From Macrosoma leucophasiata (lineage: Eukaryota > Arthropoda > Insecta > Lepidoptera > Hedylidae), in NCBI GenBank assembly GCA_036365455.1, contig JAWQUS010000030.1, positions 17,752,001 through 17,816,000 on the forward strand: DNA of 64,000 nucleotides, read 5' to 3'. Shown in pieces: positions 42,301 to 57,300 of the stretch. The notes under the pieces are model-generated. The model made no database searches. It was not told the origin of the DNA and saw nothing but the letters and a program-made list of their open reading frames with translations. Position numbers and translations under genes: made by a program. Position 1 is the stretch's first letter; each line of letters starts with the position of its first letter.

Positions 42301-45300
42301 TTCTTGTAGACCCCTTCAATTTTTTTTTCTGGTTTCCGTGGACCCCCTCCATGCTACATTTATATCACATTCCCATATTTCCAAATTTTATTCACGCCTC
42401 CGTAGACCCCCATCGAGTCCCATGGACCCCAGGGGGTCTATATGGACCACTTTGGGAATCACTGATCTAACCTGAACACGATAGTGCTGAACACTACCAT
42501 TTGGCGACAGATAAATTAGGTAATGCTGTAGCGCGTTCCAGTGCAGGAGTTCGAGATGCCTTTTATCTACTTCGTGAAAATAAAAATCAAAATGCTGGAT
42601 ATTCGTTTTTATCGATAATTTGTCGGCACGAGAACCGTATTGCAACCCTAGGATGCGCGGCCGCAACATGCTCAGATTACAGATGCAAGGTGAAATGCAT
42701 TTTGCATAATCTATCCATAAGCGTCATGGCTCATGCCGATTGAATTTTTATGTTTGAGTCGGAACAAATTTTGGCTCATCAGGTTCTGTGATTTGGTTGC
42801 TAGCGATTTTTTATGTCACGAAGTGGCAAACAAGCGTGCAGTTCAGATTGATGATAAGTAATACTGCAGCCTATAAACATCTATAAGAAACCAGAGATTT
42901 TAATGTAGATGCGTTGCCACTTGAGCACAGAACCGATACAAATATCTCCATGACCATTGGTGGTCGCGCGCGCGAAGCAGCACCGGGGCTGGCTGCTGCG
43001 GCTTCTTCTGGCCTGCCATGCAGGTCGGCGTTGAGTGCCCTGGGATTCAAGGGCCTCGGTGGAGGAGGCACGCATCGTCAGTCGAGAGATGGTGGATGCT
43101 TTATTTATATATATATATTTTTTATTAACTTTATATTGTTTTTTATTTTATTTTATTCATGTTTTACAAATATCTGTAGGCCTTACAAAAATTTGATCCG
43201 GTACGGGGATCGAACCCGTGAGCGGTTCCAACGGTCGTCACACAGCTGATCCAACTGGCTCGTCGAAATGTCTAGCATTTATTGCAAGATCGGTTACAAT
43301 TACGTACTTTCTTTTAAGTAATGGAAGTGGCAAACAAGCATGCAGTTCACATTAATGCTGCAGCCTATAGGCACCCTCGCAATGACCAAGGTCAAAATGC
43401 AGATGCGTTGCCACTAATGAGACCTAAGGTGTTATGCCTCTGTGCCGAAAATTACAGGGCCGTATATACGCGGTAATCCACCTGACCGGAACACGATAGT
43501 ACTCAATACTACCATTTAGCGGCAAGTACATTAGGTAATGCGGTGGTGCCTACGCCCGCGAGTTCCGTCAATGGAGCTCTACCAGCAGTATATAATACTT
43601 GTCTGTCACTCTCAAGACATTAAAAAGTTATCCATGTAATGACTTCATATCTATTAACGACATTACAATGTACCTCAGGATTAATGTAGGTTTAGCCGGA
43701 TTACGTCGGGCCTTGTGAAGATTAGGAGCTCTGCTTAGAGATGTTGACTTTGCAATTATCATGTACCATTAAATAGGAGAGTGTGAATATATGTCAAACA
43801 TAATAATTCTTAATGTGGTATTGAAATATTAGGAAGTGTGTGTAGGATGTAAGTGATGTAGACAAATTGTTATGATAGCTTTTTAGGATATGTTGAGGTG
43901 TTAATTATTATGGTTTATATGCAAATTTGCTTTTGGGCTGGCAAAGTGTTCCCTTATAGTACTTAGTTCTCTTTATTGCTCTCATGAGCTATTACTTAAA
44001 TTGTACTAGTAAATAAGTGGACAAAATCCTGAGGCGGAGACCAGGAGACTCATAGCACAGGGTTTACCTAGTTTGAGCGCTCCTGTCTCCACAATACCCT
44101 GAGAAAAATGTTTAAAAAAATAATTCAGTATAATTTTTTAAAATAAAATAAGTTTCATATGATGTATTTACCATAAGAAAACATTGTGGAGAAAATAAAT
44201 AAATTCTTATCTTATCTTATATTTGAAACTAATTTTTCCGTGACGTGTTTTTTTTATTTATTTACTAGCTGTGCCCGCGACCTCGTTGATGTGATAATTT
44301 ATGATTGTTCAGTATCTACCCGGACGAAGTCGGGGGCGCAGCTACTATAAAAGTAGCCTAAGTTACTCCTTATTACATAAGCTATCTGCCAGTGTCTGCC
44401 AAAGTCCCGTCAAAATCGGTCCAGCCGTTCCCGAGATTAGCGGGGAGACAGACAGACAAAAATTGTAAAACAAATTGTTTTGGTATATGTACCGTGTATA
44501 CATACTTAACATACATATGCACATATGCACATATGGTTTTTTTATATTACAAACAGACACTCCAATTTTATTTATTTGTAAATATGATATTTCATTACAT
44601 AACGTCTGCAAGGCATGTTATTTTAAATTAAAACTCTTAAATCACTCTATCTACTAGTATCAATACATTTTTAATTTCTAACCTAACCTAACCTAACCTA
44701 CATAGACATAAAACATATAATAGCGTCAACCTACCTCTATCAAATCAATTTTCTTGATGAACTATATAATATTTTGATTGCAAGTGTGAGTCATAAGAAA
44801 ACCGCAAACTATGAGCGTGATCAACCGGCGCAGGCGCATTACCACAATCCTGACAGTAATTTGCGGTTGCATCGCACCGCGGCGCACGCGCATACCACTT
44901 TCGATTTATCCGCAATAATTCGCGTCCCGACGTCTTCGAATCCGATTGACATACTTAAATTTTCCACCCATCCGTATCTCTGGCAAAGTAAAAACAACAC
45001 TGTATCATGACCGTACGCGTCAATCACACGATCATACCTCTCAGGTCATCAAAACCATATCTCTTTCCGCAAGGAAAGCTGAAAGGCCACACGAATATCG
45101 GTCGGGAGTAATACAAAAGTAAATTAAAATTCTCGGACAATCGTAGCGGGGGAAAACGATAAATCATTGTGTATCAAGGCTGCGTCCGTAGTGCGGGAAG
45201 TGCCAAATATTGACTTCACATAGGGTTGTCACTTTTTGGTTTTGTCTGACAGCTGTCTTTGTTTCAGTAATAACAAACGTAAGAAACCATTCAAATACAC

Positions 45301-48300
45301 GTGGCTTGCAAATACCCACAATACACTTGTTAAGTTGTTTGAATACCATGTCATATTACATGGAGCTAGATATTGAATTCAGTCGGATGTGTACATTAAT
45401 CATCCACACAGTACTGAACTCAAAGGGTGTAGATTTGAATATTTTCTTATGAAAAATATCCAACTACACTTATATCCCAACCAGTGCATCCAATCCAAGA
45501 CCTTTAACAATACTTACTACTACCACTACCAATATAATCTGTTATTAGCGGTCATCAAAGTCCAAAGTCTTTATTGCTTTCATGTTTATACAATTATTGC
45601 TTAGGTCTCATTATAGCACATATAGAAGACATGATATCCGTCGGGCGTAGCAAATAACATTATTAAATATTTATACATTAAATTTTACGATACATCTTCA
45701 GACAAACGCGAAACTATTGTTATCGTTTACGCAAACAGGCAAGCGATATTTGCAGCGCATATTCTGTCAACCGCGCCAACTGTCAAATTGTATTCTTTTC
45801 TTTCTGCGTACATATTTATTTTGATAAGAATAGTTCTGACAATAACAGTCACGCCAAAAATTGATCTCGAGTTTAGCAAAAGTAAGGATTTTTATTTATT
45901 TGACAACCCTAACTTCACCATGCGCCGGCCTCGCACGCGGGGAGATTAGCAAATGACGCGCGAGGTTGCTGCCCCACCCTCATGGTCAGGGTTGTGATAA
46001 CGCATGGTATTTACTGAATTTTAATTTGGAAAGATTTATGTGGGTTCCTTGAAATGAATGGCATTGTGTTTATTCGAAATAAGGTTTGGTTAAATATCTG
46101 CAGTTCGAAGAGGAGAATGTAGAATATCTAGATTTGAGATTGAGACTAAAGAGATCTCGAGCATGAGTGTGTATTTGTCACGATACATTTTATTTCGTTA
46201 ACGTTTTTGATTCTTTTTAATGTGGTAACTTTTACTGGTGGTAGAGCTCCAATGACGGAGCTCGCGGGCGTAGGCACCACTGCATTACCTAATATACTTG
46301 CCGCTAAATGGTAGTGTAGTACTATCGTGTTCCGGTCCTTGGGCTTTCCATATCAATTGATATCCGTGCGTCACGGAATGGGTTCCGATGGATAATTGCG
46401 CCAGACTCACGCCTGGAATATTGCTGAATCAGCCACCTTTTTGGTGCTTAAAAGAGGATCACACATGGTGAACACACATTCAGTGCAGCTCTGTGTTATT
46501 GGTAAAATATTGTGTTTTTTTTTTTCTTATAATGTGCGTTTCATCTTCTGTAAACAACCCGTGTTTGTTTACTGCAACAAATAAAGTATTTCCTTACCAT
46601 AGAGTTCCCTTACTATTTAGATACTATTGACCAGTAATATGTATCATGAATGGTTCCAGAGTGATACCTGTTAGTAGGTACCATTACTCTAGATGTCCAA
46701 ATGAAGTGACCAGCGAAAACCCGATCGTTTTGTCAATTGTAGATCTTGCAGCCGGGTCACGTATCCTGGTCTTTATGAGGCATTTCCTTCGGCCCGGTCT
46801 GAACTAGTCCAATTGACACACGATACGCTGAATGTTGGTTGTTGACCAATATCGTTAGCTGTAGGGTATAGCTGCTTATTATCCCAACTATTTAATTGAG
46901 TTGTTTACTACCACTGGAGATAAGTGCACGACTTTGTATGGACTGAGTTTGTATGACCATAATATACTTCAGTCATCTATGTTCTATGTATATTTAGAAC
47001 AGAATTGGCAAACCCTTTCTTTTGTTCAGGCTCCCTGGGTAACCAATATTTTTTCATGCCGCCTCCACCTTTACTGTTTCAATAAATACAAAAAACGCAC
47101 ATAACTGGTGGTAGATTATGTAGATTTCCAGTGTAGGAGTTCAAGGGCGTAGGCACGACCTTTTATAAACTTTTCAGCTTTAAAATATTTGTAATATAAT
47201 ATCAAATCAAAATCAATAATAAAGTTTAGGTATTTATCATTTGTGATAACAGGAATCGCTTAAGATATGTAACGAAATTAATTACTATTTTAAACTGTGG
47301 TGCATAACCACAGAATAGATTTATCTATTCCGTGTGAATAAATTGATAATCAAGAAATATTAAGATAATGTTTATCAGAAGAATGTCTCATTTCAGAAAA
47401 TATTGCCCTTCACTTGAAACCATTAAATCTTAGGAAACTAACATTAAGCCTGGGTTGCACCAAGTTATTTGTAAACGTTAAAGTTATTGTAACATTCGAC
47501 ATCCCTTTCTAACTTTAACAGATTTCTTTAAGTTAGAGAAGGATGTGAAATGATATAATAACGTTAACTTTTACAAATATCTTGGTGCAACCCAGCATAA
47601 GTTACAGTTACAGGTGCCACAAGGCACGAAAAATTAAAATCAATCTTTGCACACCGCGTGCGTTTGATCCAACTTGAAAGATACTAGGTAACATCTCAAT
47701 TTATAGTCGCAATATTGGTAATTTTGTAGTTAAATTGCATCCGTGCGAAGCCGGTGTGGGTCGCTAGTCTATATACCTATATAAAAATCAATTGCTGTTC
47801 GTTAGTCTCGCTAAAACCCGAGAACGGCTGGACGATTTGGCTAATTTTGGTTTTGAACGATTTTTGGAAGTCCAGGGAAGGTTTAAAAGGTAAGAAAACA
47901 TGAAGAAATTGAAGGGAAATAGTAAAAACCATTTCATTTTCCCATACAAATAGCCCGTATCTATCAAACCTTTGACACATTATTTCATTCTGAGGCAATA
48001 CGAAGGTAGCGGGGATTTGTGTCATCAAATGTCAAGAGATTACTGTAAGCAATCGCAACCACAAATACTACTACGGGCAATCAATTAGCTCGGCGCGCCC
48101 TTAATTGACAAAAGACCCTGACATTTCAACGCGTCGTGTGCGCATATTTACCTACATGCGAGAACCATGTATTTTGAACATTGACAATATTACAAAATTA
48201 AAGCAATTTGCCAATGAAATTTTATACTCATATGTGGACACTTGTTCAATAAAAAACCATACAACAAACGTATTTTTTGCAGTTTTTATAGATGTAGCGA

Positions 48301-51300
48301 CCCGTTGATGCATAGTTGTCGATATCTAGACAATAGATATATCGACGTTCGATATCAAGTATGTAACCTCACTAGACCACCATCACCGTAAACTATTTGC
48401 CACTTCCCCCAAAATCAAATACGAGTATGATCCATTCAAATATACTTGGCACAAATGGTAAACAAAACATCTATCGGTAACAAATTACGATATTCCGGAA
48501 CAATTACACACTGCAATTGGACACTAGTTTATTTTATTACACATTGATTTCCACAAAAAATAAACAGTGCAAATTCACTTAGTAAATAACATTAATTTAC
48601 AATTTTCGTAATTACTACGAAACTACATTCTACCGACGGCTTTCGTAATTACTTTACACAGATTATACAGACTGTGTTGTTCCAGATTGACGTTCAGTTA
48701 TAGGGATGGGATTAAATAAACAAATCAAGGGTAGAGAACGGAATGTTATCCGAAGTAAATGATGATTATAAAATTTATATAAATTCTTTGCAGGATTTAC
48801 GAAAAACTGTTTTATTTTCATTTAATAAATCATTGTCGATTAAAATACAGGTAATACTTAAAGTATTTCAAAAGAAAGTAAGTATACGATTTTTTTATGG
48901 ATTTATAACAAACATTCACTGGCGATCATTATCTTTTACACTCAAATCATTAATTCTAAGGACCTAGATCACGCAACGATTCACATCACTAATTTTTCGA
49001 TACGTCATATTTGTTTACCCTTTTTGCCAAGTTTATTTGAATGGGGTATACATAGGGTAGGTTCTGTATCATTTTGAACATTAACCTGGAAAAAAGTTTT
49101 ATGACTTAATAAGTGTCTAAATAATAATAATCATAAAAGCAATCGAGACGCCTTAAGGCACCATTTACGCAATTTGATTGAACGTTATGATGTCTGTCGG
49201 TCATAAAATATTTTATAGAGGTCGTCTCGAACGAACGTTTATTCGTTTTTTGTACGGACGTTGGTATAAAGGATTATTTATGCTAGACTGTGACGGGCTT
49301 GAGACGAGACGTAGCACCACAGAATAGGTTTAAGGAATGTATTCTCAAAAAAGACAATACACACACATGGGAACATTATTAACAAAATAAATGTATTAAT
49401 TCCAACGTCGCCGTCGTCGGAAACTAAATCTAGTTACATATAGTATTAAAAATTATCCAATATATGTTGGAACAGTTGTGACTTAGAGCTGCCAATTGAG
49501 TCCACATTTTTTATATCAGTCGGTAATTTGTTATATTATATAACTGTGCTCCTTCAAAGGTGATGATTTTCTTCGCGAAGTTTGTTCGTACCCTTGGCAG
49601 AACAAGTAGGCTAGGTCGTCGAAGACTACGTTTACATATTTGCGATTTTCTTACAAAAGACAAGTTACTATGGATACTTTTATTCTCTCTTATATATTTA
49701 TGAATAGATAATTTAATAATACAGGTCCAGAAGCATCGCTCCTTAAAATTTCGTTTTATGTCCCCGCCGGCCGCGGCGGAGGGGAGTATCCATATACAGG
49801 CTTTCCCCTCTGTAAAAGTACAAGCGCAAGTGTGGACCACTAATCTCAGGTACTTCTGATCCGATTTGAAAAAATATTTCAGTTTTAGATATAACATAAC
49901 GCTAAGTTGAATAGGAGAGGGTAGGTAACCGGGTAAGCCGCTAGTCTTCTATACCCGGCACCGTTAAGCATGCATCGTCCTTTATTATTTTAATTGTAAG
50001 TGAATTAATCAAGTTTTTGTTCGTAACCTCAAGATTTCCCATTATTATGTACATCCTACACATTGTAATCGACATTCTATTGATATTAAACCAATCCAAA
50101 AAAATTCAGACAATTGTTTGGCATTCGCATTAAAAAAATAAGAAGAAATCATATTTTGCACTCAAGAATGGTACGTACTTCAAAAAGACAAATTTAGGTC
50201 GAAGGAACTTTCGGTGTCAGATTTTTCTTAAATCATAGATAGCTAACCTATTACTTACATACAAATTGATCAAAATAATAAACAATAAAGATAAATAATC
50301 AGACAGACCAGTTATGAGCCTTTATTGCAACGTCTGGGAGCATGGCAGTGTCCCCGCCAAGTCATACAAAACAAGAAGACATTCGTAACAACCATTGGAT
50401 TTATTATAAGAAAAATGGAAAGACAAATTTGACTTCAGGCGAGACTCGAACTCGCGGCCACTGGGAATCTAGTCCAGCCGCTCTTTCAACTGAGCTACCG
50501 AAGTCCTGCCCGATTTGTCAAATCTTTCCTTCACATTTATTGCATTGCCTTATGGTGGCAGCAGCGCCATCTATTGCCAAACTAAGTTAAGCAATAGATG
50601 GCGCTGGTTTAGCGCGATGGTTTTTTTTTTTTTTAATAAATATATTTCACAAGCATTGGATTTTTTTCAAGAGGGGCCGTTCAATTTTTCGGGGGGGTCT
50701 TTGCTCTGCTTATTTTGGATGACATGGGGGGTAGGGGAGTCTAGATGATGATTACGTCATCGGTAGTTATTTACTTATTACATCCGTAAAATCTAATCTC
50801 TATGCTAAATCTATTTTCTTATTTTAAAATTATAATTATAACATTATAATTATAATATTAAAAAAAACAATACATTAATTGAAAAATGTTTACGTAAGCA
50901 TGGGGGGAGGGGGTAAGAGCTTTGCTTACTTTTGCTGACAAGAGGGATGGGGGGGTAAAGAATTGTAATAAATCTGCTTATGTAATACTTGAACGGCCCC
51001 TGAGACGCCTTAGTATATTTTTTTAATAAATAAAAAAAACATCTAATATTGATAAGGTCACTATAATATTATTATAATACCACAAATAATACGGCTATTA
51101 AACTAATTAGGTAAAAATTATCACAAAGTTATTCGATTCGATCGACGCTTACATATTGAATAAATTAATCGACTTGGTTTTACATTTCATTACTAAATTC
51201 AGTAGATGACCTGCGTCACGAGACTGGCATTTTTCATGTGTAATGATATGCATCATTTTAATAGGGAAATATTTTACCTGTGATGGCAACAAAAGCTTAA

Positions 51301-54300
51301 ATAATAAAGCCAAAAAACATACGATGAATTCATGAGCAAGTGACGCGCAACGCTCCTTAATAATTAAATGATTGATGTGTAATATTTATGGCCTGATTTC
51401 GTTTCGTATTCAACTGAACATAACAATACTAGATTTGTCACTGTCAATGATTAGACTAAATAACTAAAATAAACTTGTTGAGTACTACCAAGAAGCAACG
51501 AGTGACGGTTTGCGAAAAAACACGACCGGCGAAACCGCTAGTGTCGCCATGATTATGCGCAGAGGTAGGACAGTTCATAACTGATCTGAAAACCGGTCAC
51601 ATGCTCGTTTTAAACGTGTATTGAAACGCCGTCTTGAAGAGTCAATGTACCTTATAAATGTAAGCGTTCTTACTTGGTCGAAGTAGAATTAGAGAATGTT
51701 CGTATAATATAATAATTAAATTATTAAGTAACTAGGTTTGTACATAGTGTGGGGCGTGTAAGCGTAAGCGTATTTGTGAGTGTAAGCGTATTTTATTTTA
51801 TTTTTATTTATTTATTTTTCTCTCTTTCTCTCTTGTGATTCAATTTGAGTTCGCAATTCAGTAGGAAATAGAAATCACAGTACGATTAAAATTTATAAAA
51901 ATCGAATTATAAAAGATAGTTCTGATAAATAAAAGCGAAAACTTTTTTAAGTTAGAATAATATTACTTTTACTATTTTAACTTTTTTGATGGGTCCTTTT
52001 TATTTGTATTCTTTTACAGACATTTTGTTCCGTTTATAAACATATAAAACTTTAATTTTGTGATTCTCCTATAGAAAAGTTTTACTTTGAAACGAATTAT
52101 CCGAGCACCACGTACTGCTGTACACATAGCTTATTTTTTATTTATTTTAGAAAATATTACAATACTACTAAAATGTGTTCAGAGCTGGTATTACACAATA
52201 CTGTCACGATCTACATAACAACCTGTATTTTATGCCCCTTTCACAGTACGTAGTGAGAGGAAGGCTGAGCCCTAAATGGGAGTAATTGGGTCGTTAACGA
52301 TTGTAATTAATATATTATAGTTTAAAAACCAGCTATTTTCGTGTAATTTGTTAAACTGCGTTTCTTATGAAACCACAACATTTTTCATATTTTATACATA
52401 CCTGTCCATCCAATTTTAAAACATTTTTTATGATCTTACATGTATTGTCATTTATTTTATGTAATCATTTACTAAACATGTTTTATACACCATAGAACTA
52501 TCGGCTCAGCAGTCTTTCAGTCAGAAAGAACTATATAGTGTATAGCGTATGTTCTATGTATAGTGTTGATGGAAAAATTATCTCTGACTAATATCTATAA
52601 CACAATAGCTTACAAACAAATAGGTACTTAATTCATATACTTCACATTCGTCTTTAAGGTCGTAAATTATGTATTTTGCTAGTGACAGCACTATAATTTC
52701 CAAGACAACCTTCTACTATTTTACTCATTTACATTGTATCAGTCAGGTTCCACATTTGAACATTTATTTATTACAAAAAGCAACCTTATTTCACATGACA
52801 TATGGTTCATATTTCGTAATTTAAAGATTTTCTTGCAAGATTTATATTTAGAGGACTGTAGAATAAATTGGCGTTGAATAAAAATCATTATAATGTAATG
52901 GTCATTGAAATAATACACAAAAAAATGTTAGCTACGAGCAGTTAATTACACACCATTCCACGTGAAAATGTAAATAGTTCTCAAAACACAATATTAATCC
53001 ACTAATTATTATTTCAAGATAGTTAATCACAATTATCAACATTTACTACGGTCACATAATACAAAAAAGCAATAAAAGCGGAAATTTGATTTATTTTGTA
53101 CATGATGAATAGTACGTAAATAAATAAAATTTAAAGTTTTTTGAGTTTATTTTATGATGATCTTTGCATATTTGTTACATCGTTTGAGGTGTGGAAACCT
53201 GCCTACTAATACAAGTCTGAGGTTGTCCAGTTCTTGGCTGATGCAATAGGGTGGGAGGCTTGCGTGAGATCTGTTTATCCTTTCAACTTCACACCACGTG
53301 CAAGCAAGAAGGAATCCAAATGTCTTGGGCAAAAAGTCGCGAATTAAACGAAACGAATTGACATTTTGTAACAACGCAGTTGCGACACTTTTTTGTTTTA
53401 TAATATATACCGATAATTACATAAAATTATGAGAGCCAAGAATCGATTTCTATAAAAAATACACATATCTTCTAAAGATATGTGTATTTTTTATAGAATA
53501 AAACTTTTATTTTTATTTGATATTATAAAATACCATGATATCCTATTATTATTACATAGCACAGTTAGCTACTTTTTAAACTTCAGAATAAGATTTGAAT
53601 AAGAAATTATTTAATAAGGTTTAATATCTGCATCTGTGCTAACTGAATTATTAATTTATTCTTGTGAAAAAAATAGGCCATCATATTTTGACTGAGCATA
53701 ATTTGTGGAACCGACTTTACTGGTGGTTGAGTTCCAATGTCGGAGCTCAAGGGCATAGGCCTTCCGCCTTAGGTTTGTTTGCCACCATAACTACATTAAA
53801 AAAATCGAAACGATCGATTATTATAATAATGATTCTAGTCTTGATTGAATCTAATCGAAAAGATAATCCCCAATAAGAAAATCAAGTGAAGTTGTTTAAA
53901 CAAATGTCTTATCAACACTTTCACGGACAGTAAACGTCTACAGACGTTATAACAATAAAACTTTTATTGTGTCTCGTATACTGTCCGGGAAAGGGTAAAG
54001 TCAAGGCGTATTGCGTTTATTGTTGCGTTACTTGATACATAAAATTATAAGATGTAAGAAATAAAACCTAATCAAATTCAACTTTAAAGGACGTAAGAAA
54101 AATACATAAAAACCATGACCTCTAAATACAATTAACACTAAAGTTCACAACTCGGGCGCATCTAGCGTTACTAATGAGTCCAATTGGGAATCCCAAGACG
54201 CAACTTGTTTTCTATTTTTTCAAACAAATCGTATCTCTAATCAATTACAAATAAACGTTAAAACATAAACGGTAAATATATAGGCACGTGTACTCAATCG

Positions 54301-57300
54301 TTTTGCATCTAAATTATCATAATTGTGATTTATATCAATACACGCGCGGTATTACGTCGAAGTAAATAATTAGTTACAACTACATTGTTTATTTTGTAAG
54401 ACAATAATCACAAGAAGACGTAATATTGACATGTGTTATTAAATATGCAATAATGTTTTCTTAAACAGTTAAATTGTTATGATTTGTAATATTCCTAAAA
54501 CATATAATGATCGAAACAGTTAATGATGAATCCAAAGCCTTTTTATTGTCTACTTACTACTATTAATACCTATTGCACTATATTAAATATCTATTCCGAT
54601 TATATTTTATCACATGTTTTTAAATAATTTTAACTATCTACAAATAAAATATATTCGTAGTGAGTTTTAAAACTAAATCAATAATTATTACACAAACATG
54701 CAATAAATAGAAATAGTTTATTTTTTGACACACACACACACACTAAATAAACAAATGATAATAATAATAAATAAAAAAAAAAACAATAATAAAAACAGAA
54801 ACAATACAAAAGTATAATCTAAATGGAATACGAAAGAAAATAATTTGTAATTGCATAATTATCCAAACAGTTTAAATTATAAAACAATAAACAAATCACT
54901 ATAAAACATCAATTAATAATCATAGAAATGTTATCATACATACAACAAATGATTATTGTCGCAAACTCGACAGTCCGCAATTCGCCTACAATATTGTTAC
55001 CCTAAGAACGGAGACTCGTCGCGAAATCGATAATTTATTCCGATCTAATCTTTATTGCAGTTATCATAAGACACAAAATAAATTGGTTACAGATTATAGC
55101 AATTCGGAAGTGATGGGATGAGACCTTCATGAATGGCCGATGAACTTGGCTTTTTGTTGGCATCTGATTAATGTTTTTTTGCTTGATGTGACAATTTATG
55201 TCACCTCACCGGCCTCATCGTGGGCTGGAGATTCTAATTTTAAGCGGGGAGATAACTAGATAATAGGCAACCGGGTCTCATCCATAAGGGAATCGCAAAA
55301 ACAAAATAAAAATAAGAGAGTTCTTCTGAGATTATCTCTGTATTAATAAATTTAATTTAATCGATAATTTCAGTATCAGGAAATTGAGATTTCTTAATTT
55401 GAGTTCCAAAGAAGTGCCAGTAAGAATTATTCTTTGTGAACACTTTTACGTAAATTTTACAATTACGACTTAACTAATTTTGGTTTTAAATGATTTATTT
55501 GAAGTCCCGGGACGGATTAAAAGGTAAGAAAATATGAAGAAATTGAAGGGAAATAGGAAAAACCATTTCATTTTCCCATACAAATAGCCCGTATCTATCA
55601 AATCTTTGACACTTTATTTCATTCTGAGGCAATACGAAGTTCGCCGGGTCAGCTAGTATTAAATATTTACAAAAGAAATTGCACACAAATAACAATTTTT
55701 CGTCTGCATGATAATATGGAACGAAGTTCTAAAAGATAGCCAATATAAGCCAGAGAGTACTCACATGTTTGATGCTATAATGCAGGATGCTCTCGAGGTA
55801 GGTGGGGAGTTGGTTGACGACGGTGAAGTAGCCGAAGACGGAGGCGCCGTGTGTGATGATGATGGCCCACACCGGCGGCGACGTCAGCAGGCTGCGCCAC
55901 GGTACTGGCATGTGCTGTCGAGAAATGATAAGTTACGGCCAAACACTCCAACGTCACTTAAATCTAAGTGGGACTTAACAGTCTTCTGTCTTTATAAAAC
56001 ACGTTCAAACGATAGAGACGTATATTGAGGGTTGGTTAAAATTGTGAGACGTTTGACTATTCGGCCATTAATGTCTTAAGTTTTAGAAAATTAGACTCTT
56101 ATTTCATCTTCTTCAATCTAATATACTCATAATTGGGGGAGCAGCTTGTGGCGAGCTGTTGGTGAGTAGCGACACCATCCTCTGCCACCATACGGTTATC
56201 TATGTGTTGGATTCCCCATATCGCAAGCCTGACAAAGATCCGTGGTTAAGTTCCGTGGATTAAGATTTTGGTCAGTGTATCAACATAATATAGGGTTCCC
56301 AAAAAATGTATGTTGCTAAGTAACGTATACGTCTATTTGTAATTAGATCTTTTATGAGACCCTAGTACGACTTTGCTGCTGAAAAACGATGCCTTATCGG
56401 GTTGCATGAACGGATTTAGAAAACAGCTATTTATATATGATATTGGATAAGGCGGCCAACCGTCCCAGATTCTGCGGGACCATCCCGTAATGCTGGATGT
56501 AATCCCGCTTTGTAAGAATTAATAAAATAGTCCCGCAAAACGTTGGATGCGTCACGCATGTCCCGCATTTGATGCATTGACGTACCATGCCTATTTTTTT
56601 CAAGCTACTAGATAACCACACAGTCACTCACATACCTACATAACACACACGCATGCAAACAACAGCGGAGCATCTACTTACCTATGCACGCATTTGAAAA
56701 TTGTTTGCGTGTGTGTGTGTATGTAATCGCTATGTTCCATTTTGAATTCTTTAAAAAAGTGTCACTCTAGTGATATTTTAAAAATAAATAACTTTAGTAT
56801 GTAAGTTTTGTGTTTTTAAGTAATTTTAGTACGTATACTGACAAAACTTCATACTTCGCATTCACCATACCCTATCTATCCACAAAATGGATAGATAGGG
56901 TATGGTGAATGCGAATTTTATTCAGAAAGTTGGCCGCCTTAAGATTGGATATTAAACTTTACTAATTTAGACAGAATCACAGATCTAAAAACTAGACGCC
57001 AACTTTTTGTGTATCACAAGTAAAGAAAAACCGATAAAACAGTATTTTCTCTAGGAAATAAAGAAAAACGTGCGCAGAATTAAATTCAGCGCATCGTGCG
57101 AGGATAATCGATTTTAAGTGTCACTAAGAATAAATCCGCTTGGTGCGGGAAATGGATTAACTATTCGCTTACCGTTGCGTCCAGAACGTTCTGCTGAAAT
57201 CTGTTAAATAATAGGTATACGAACTTTAAGTATTTTAGATTATTTATTTATTGGTACAATAAAACTGTAAAAATTCATAAATATTTTTTAATGTCACAAC

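Noticed and set aside
42871..43090. GC-rich ORFs on both strands near 43 kb
   Set aside because: Short and without similarity; probably part of an unclassified repeat after a repeat A fragment.
53147..53374. 75-codon minus-strand ORF followed by a minus AATAAA-like hexamer
   Set aside because: The composition looks protein-like, but there is no recognisable domain and no supporting splice structure. It may be an old retroelement piece.
54724..54745. CA microsatellite and other short simple repeats
   Set aside because: Ordinary low-complexity DNA in an intron; no special structure.
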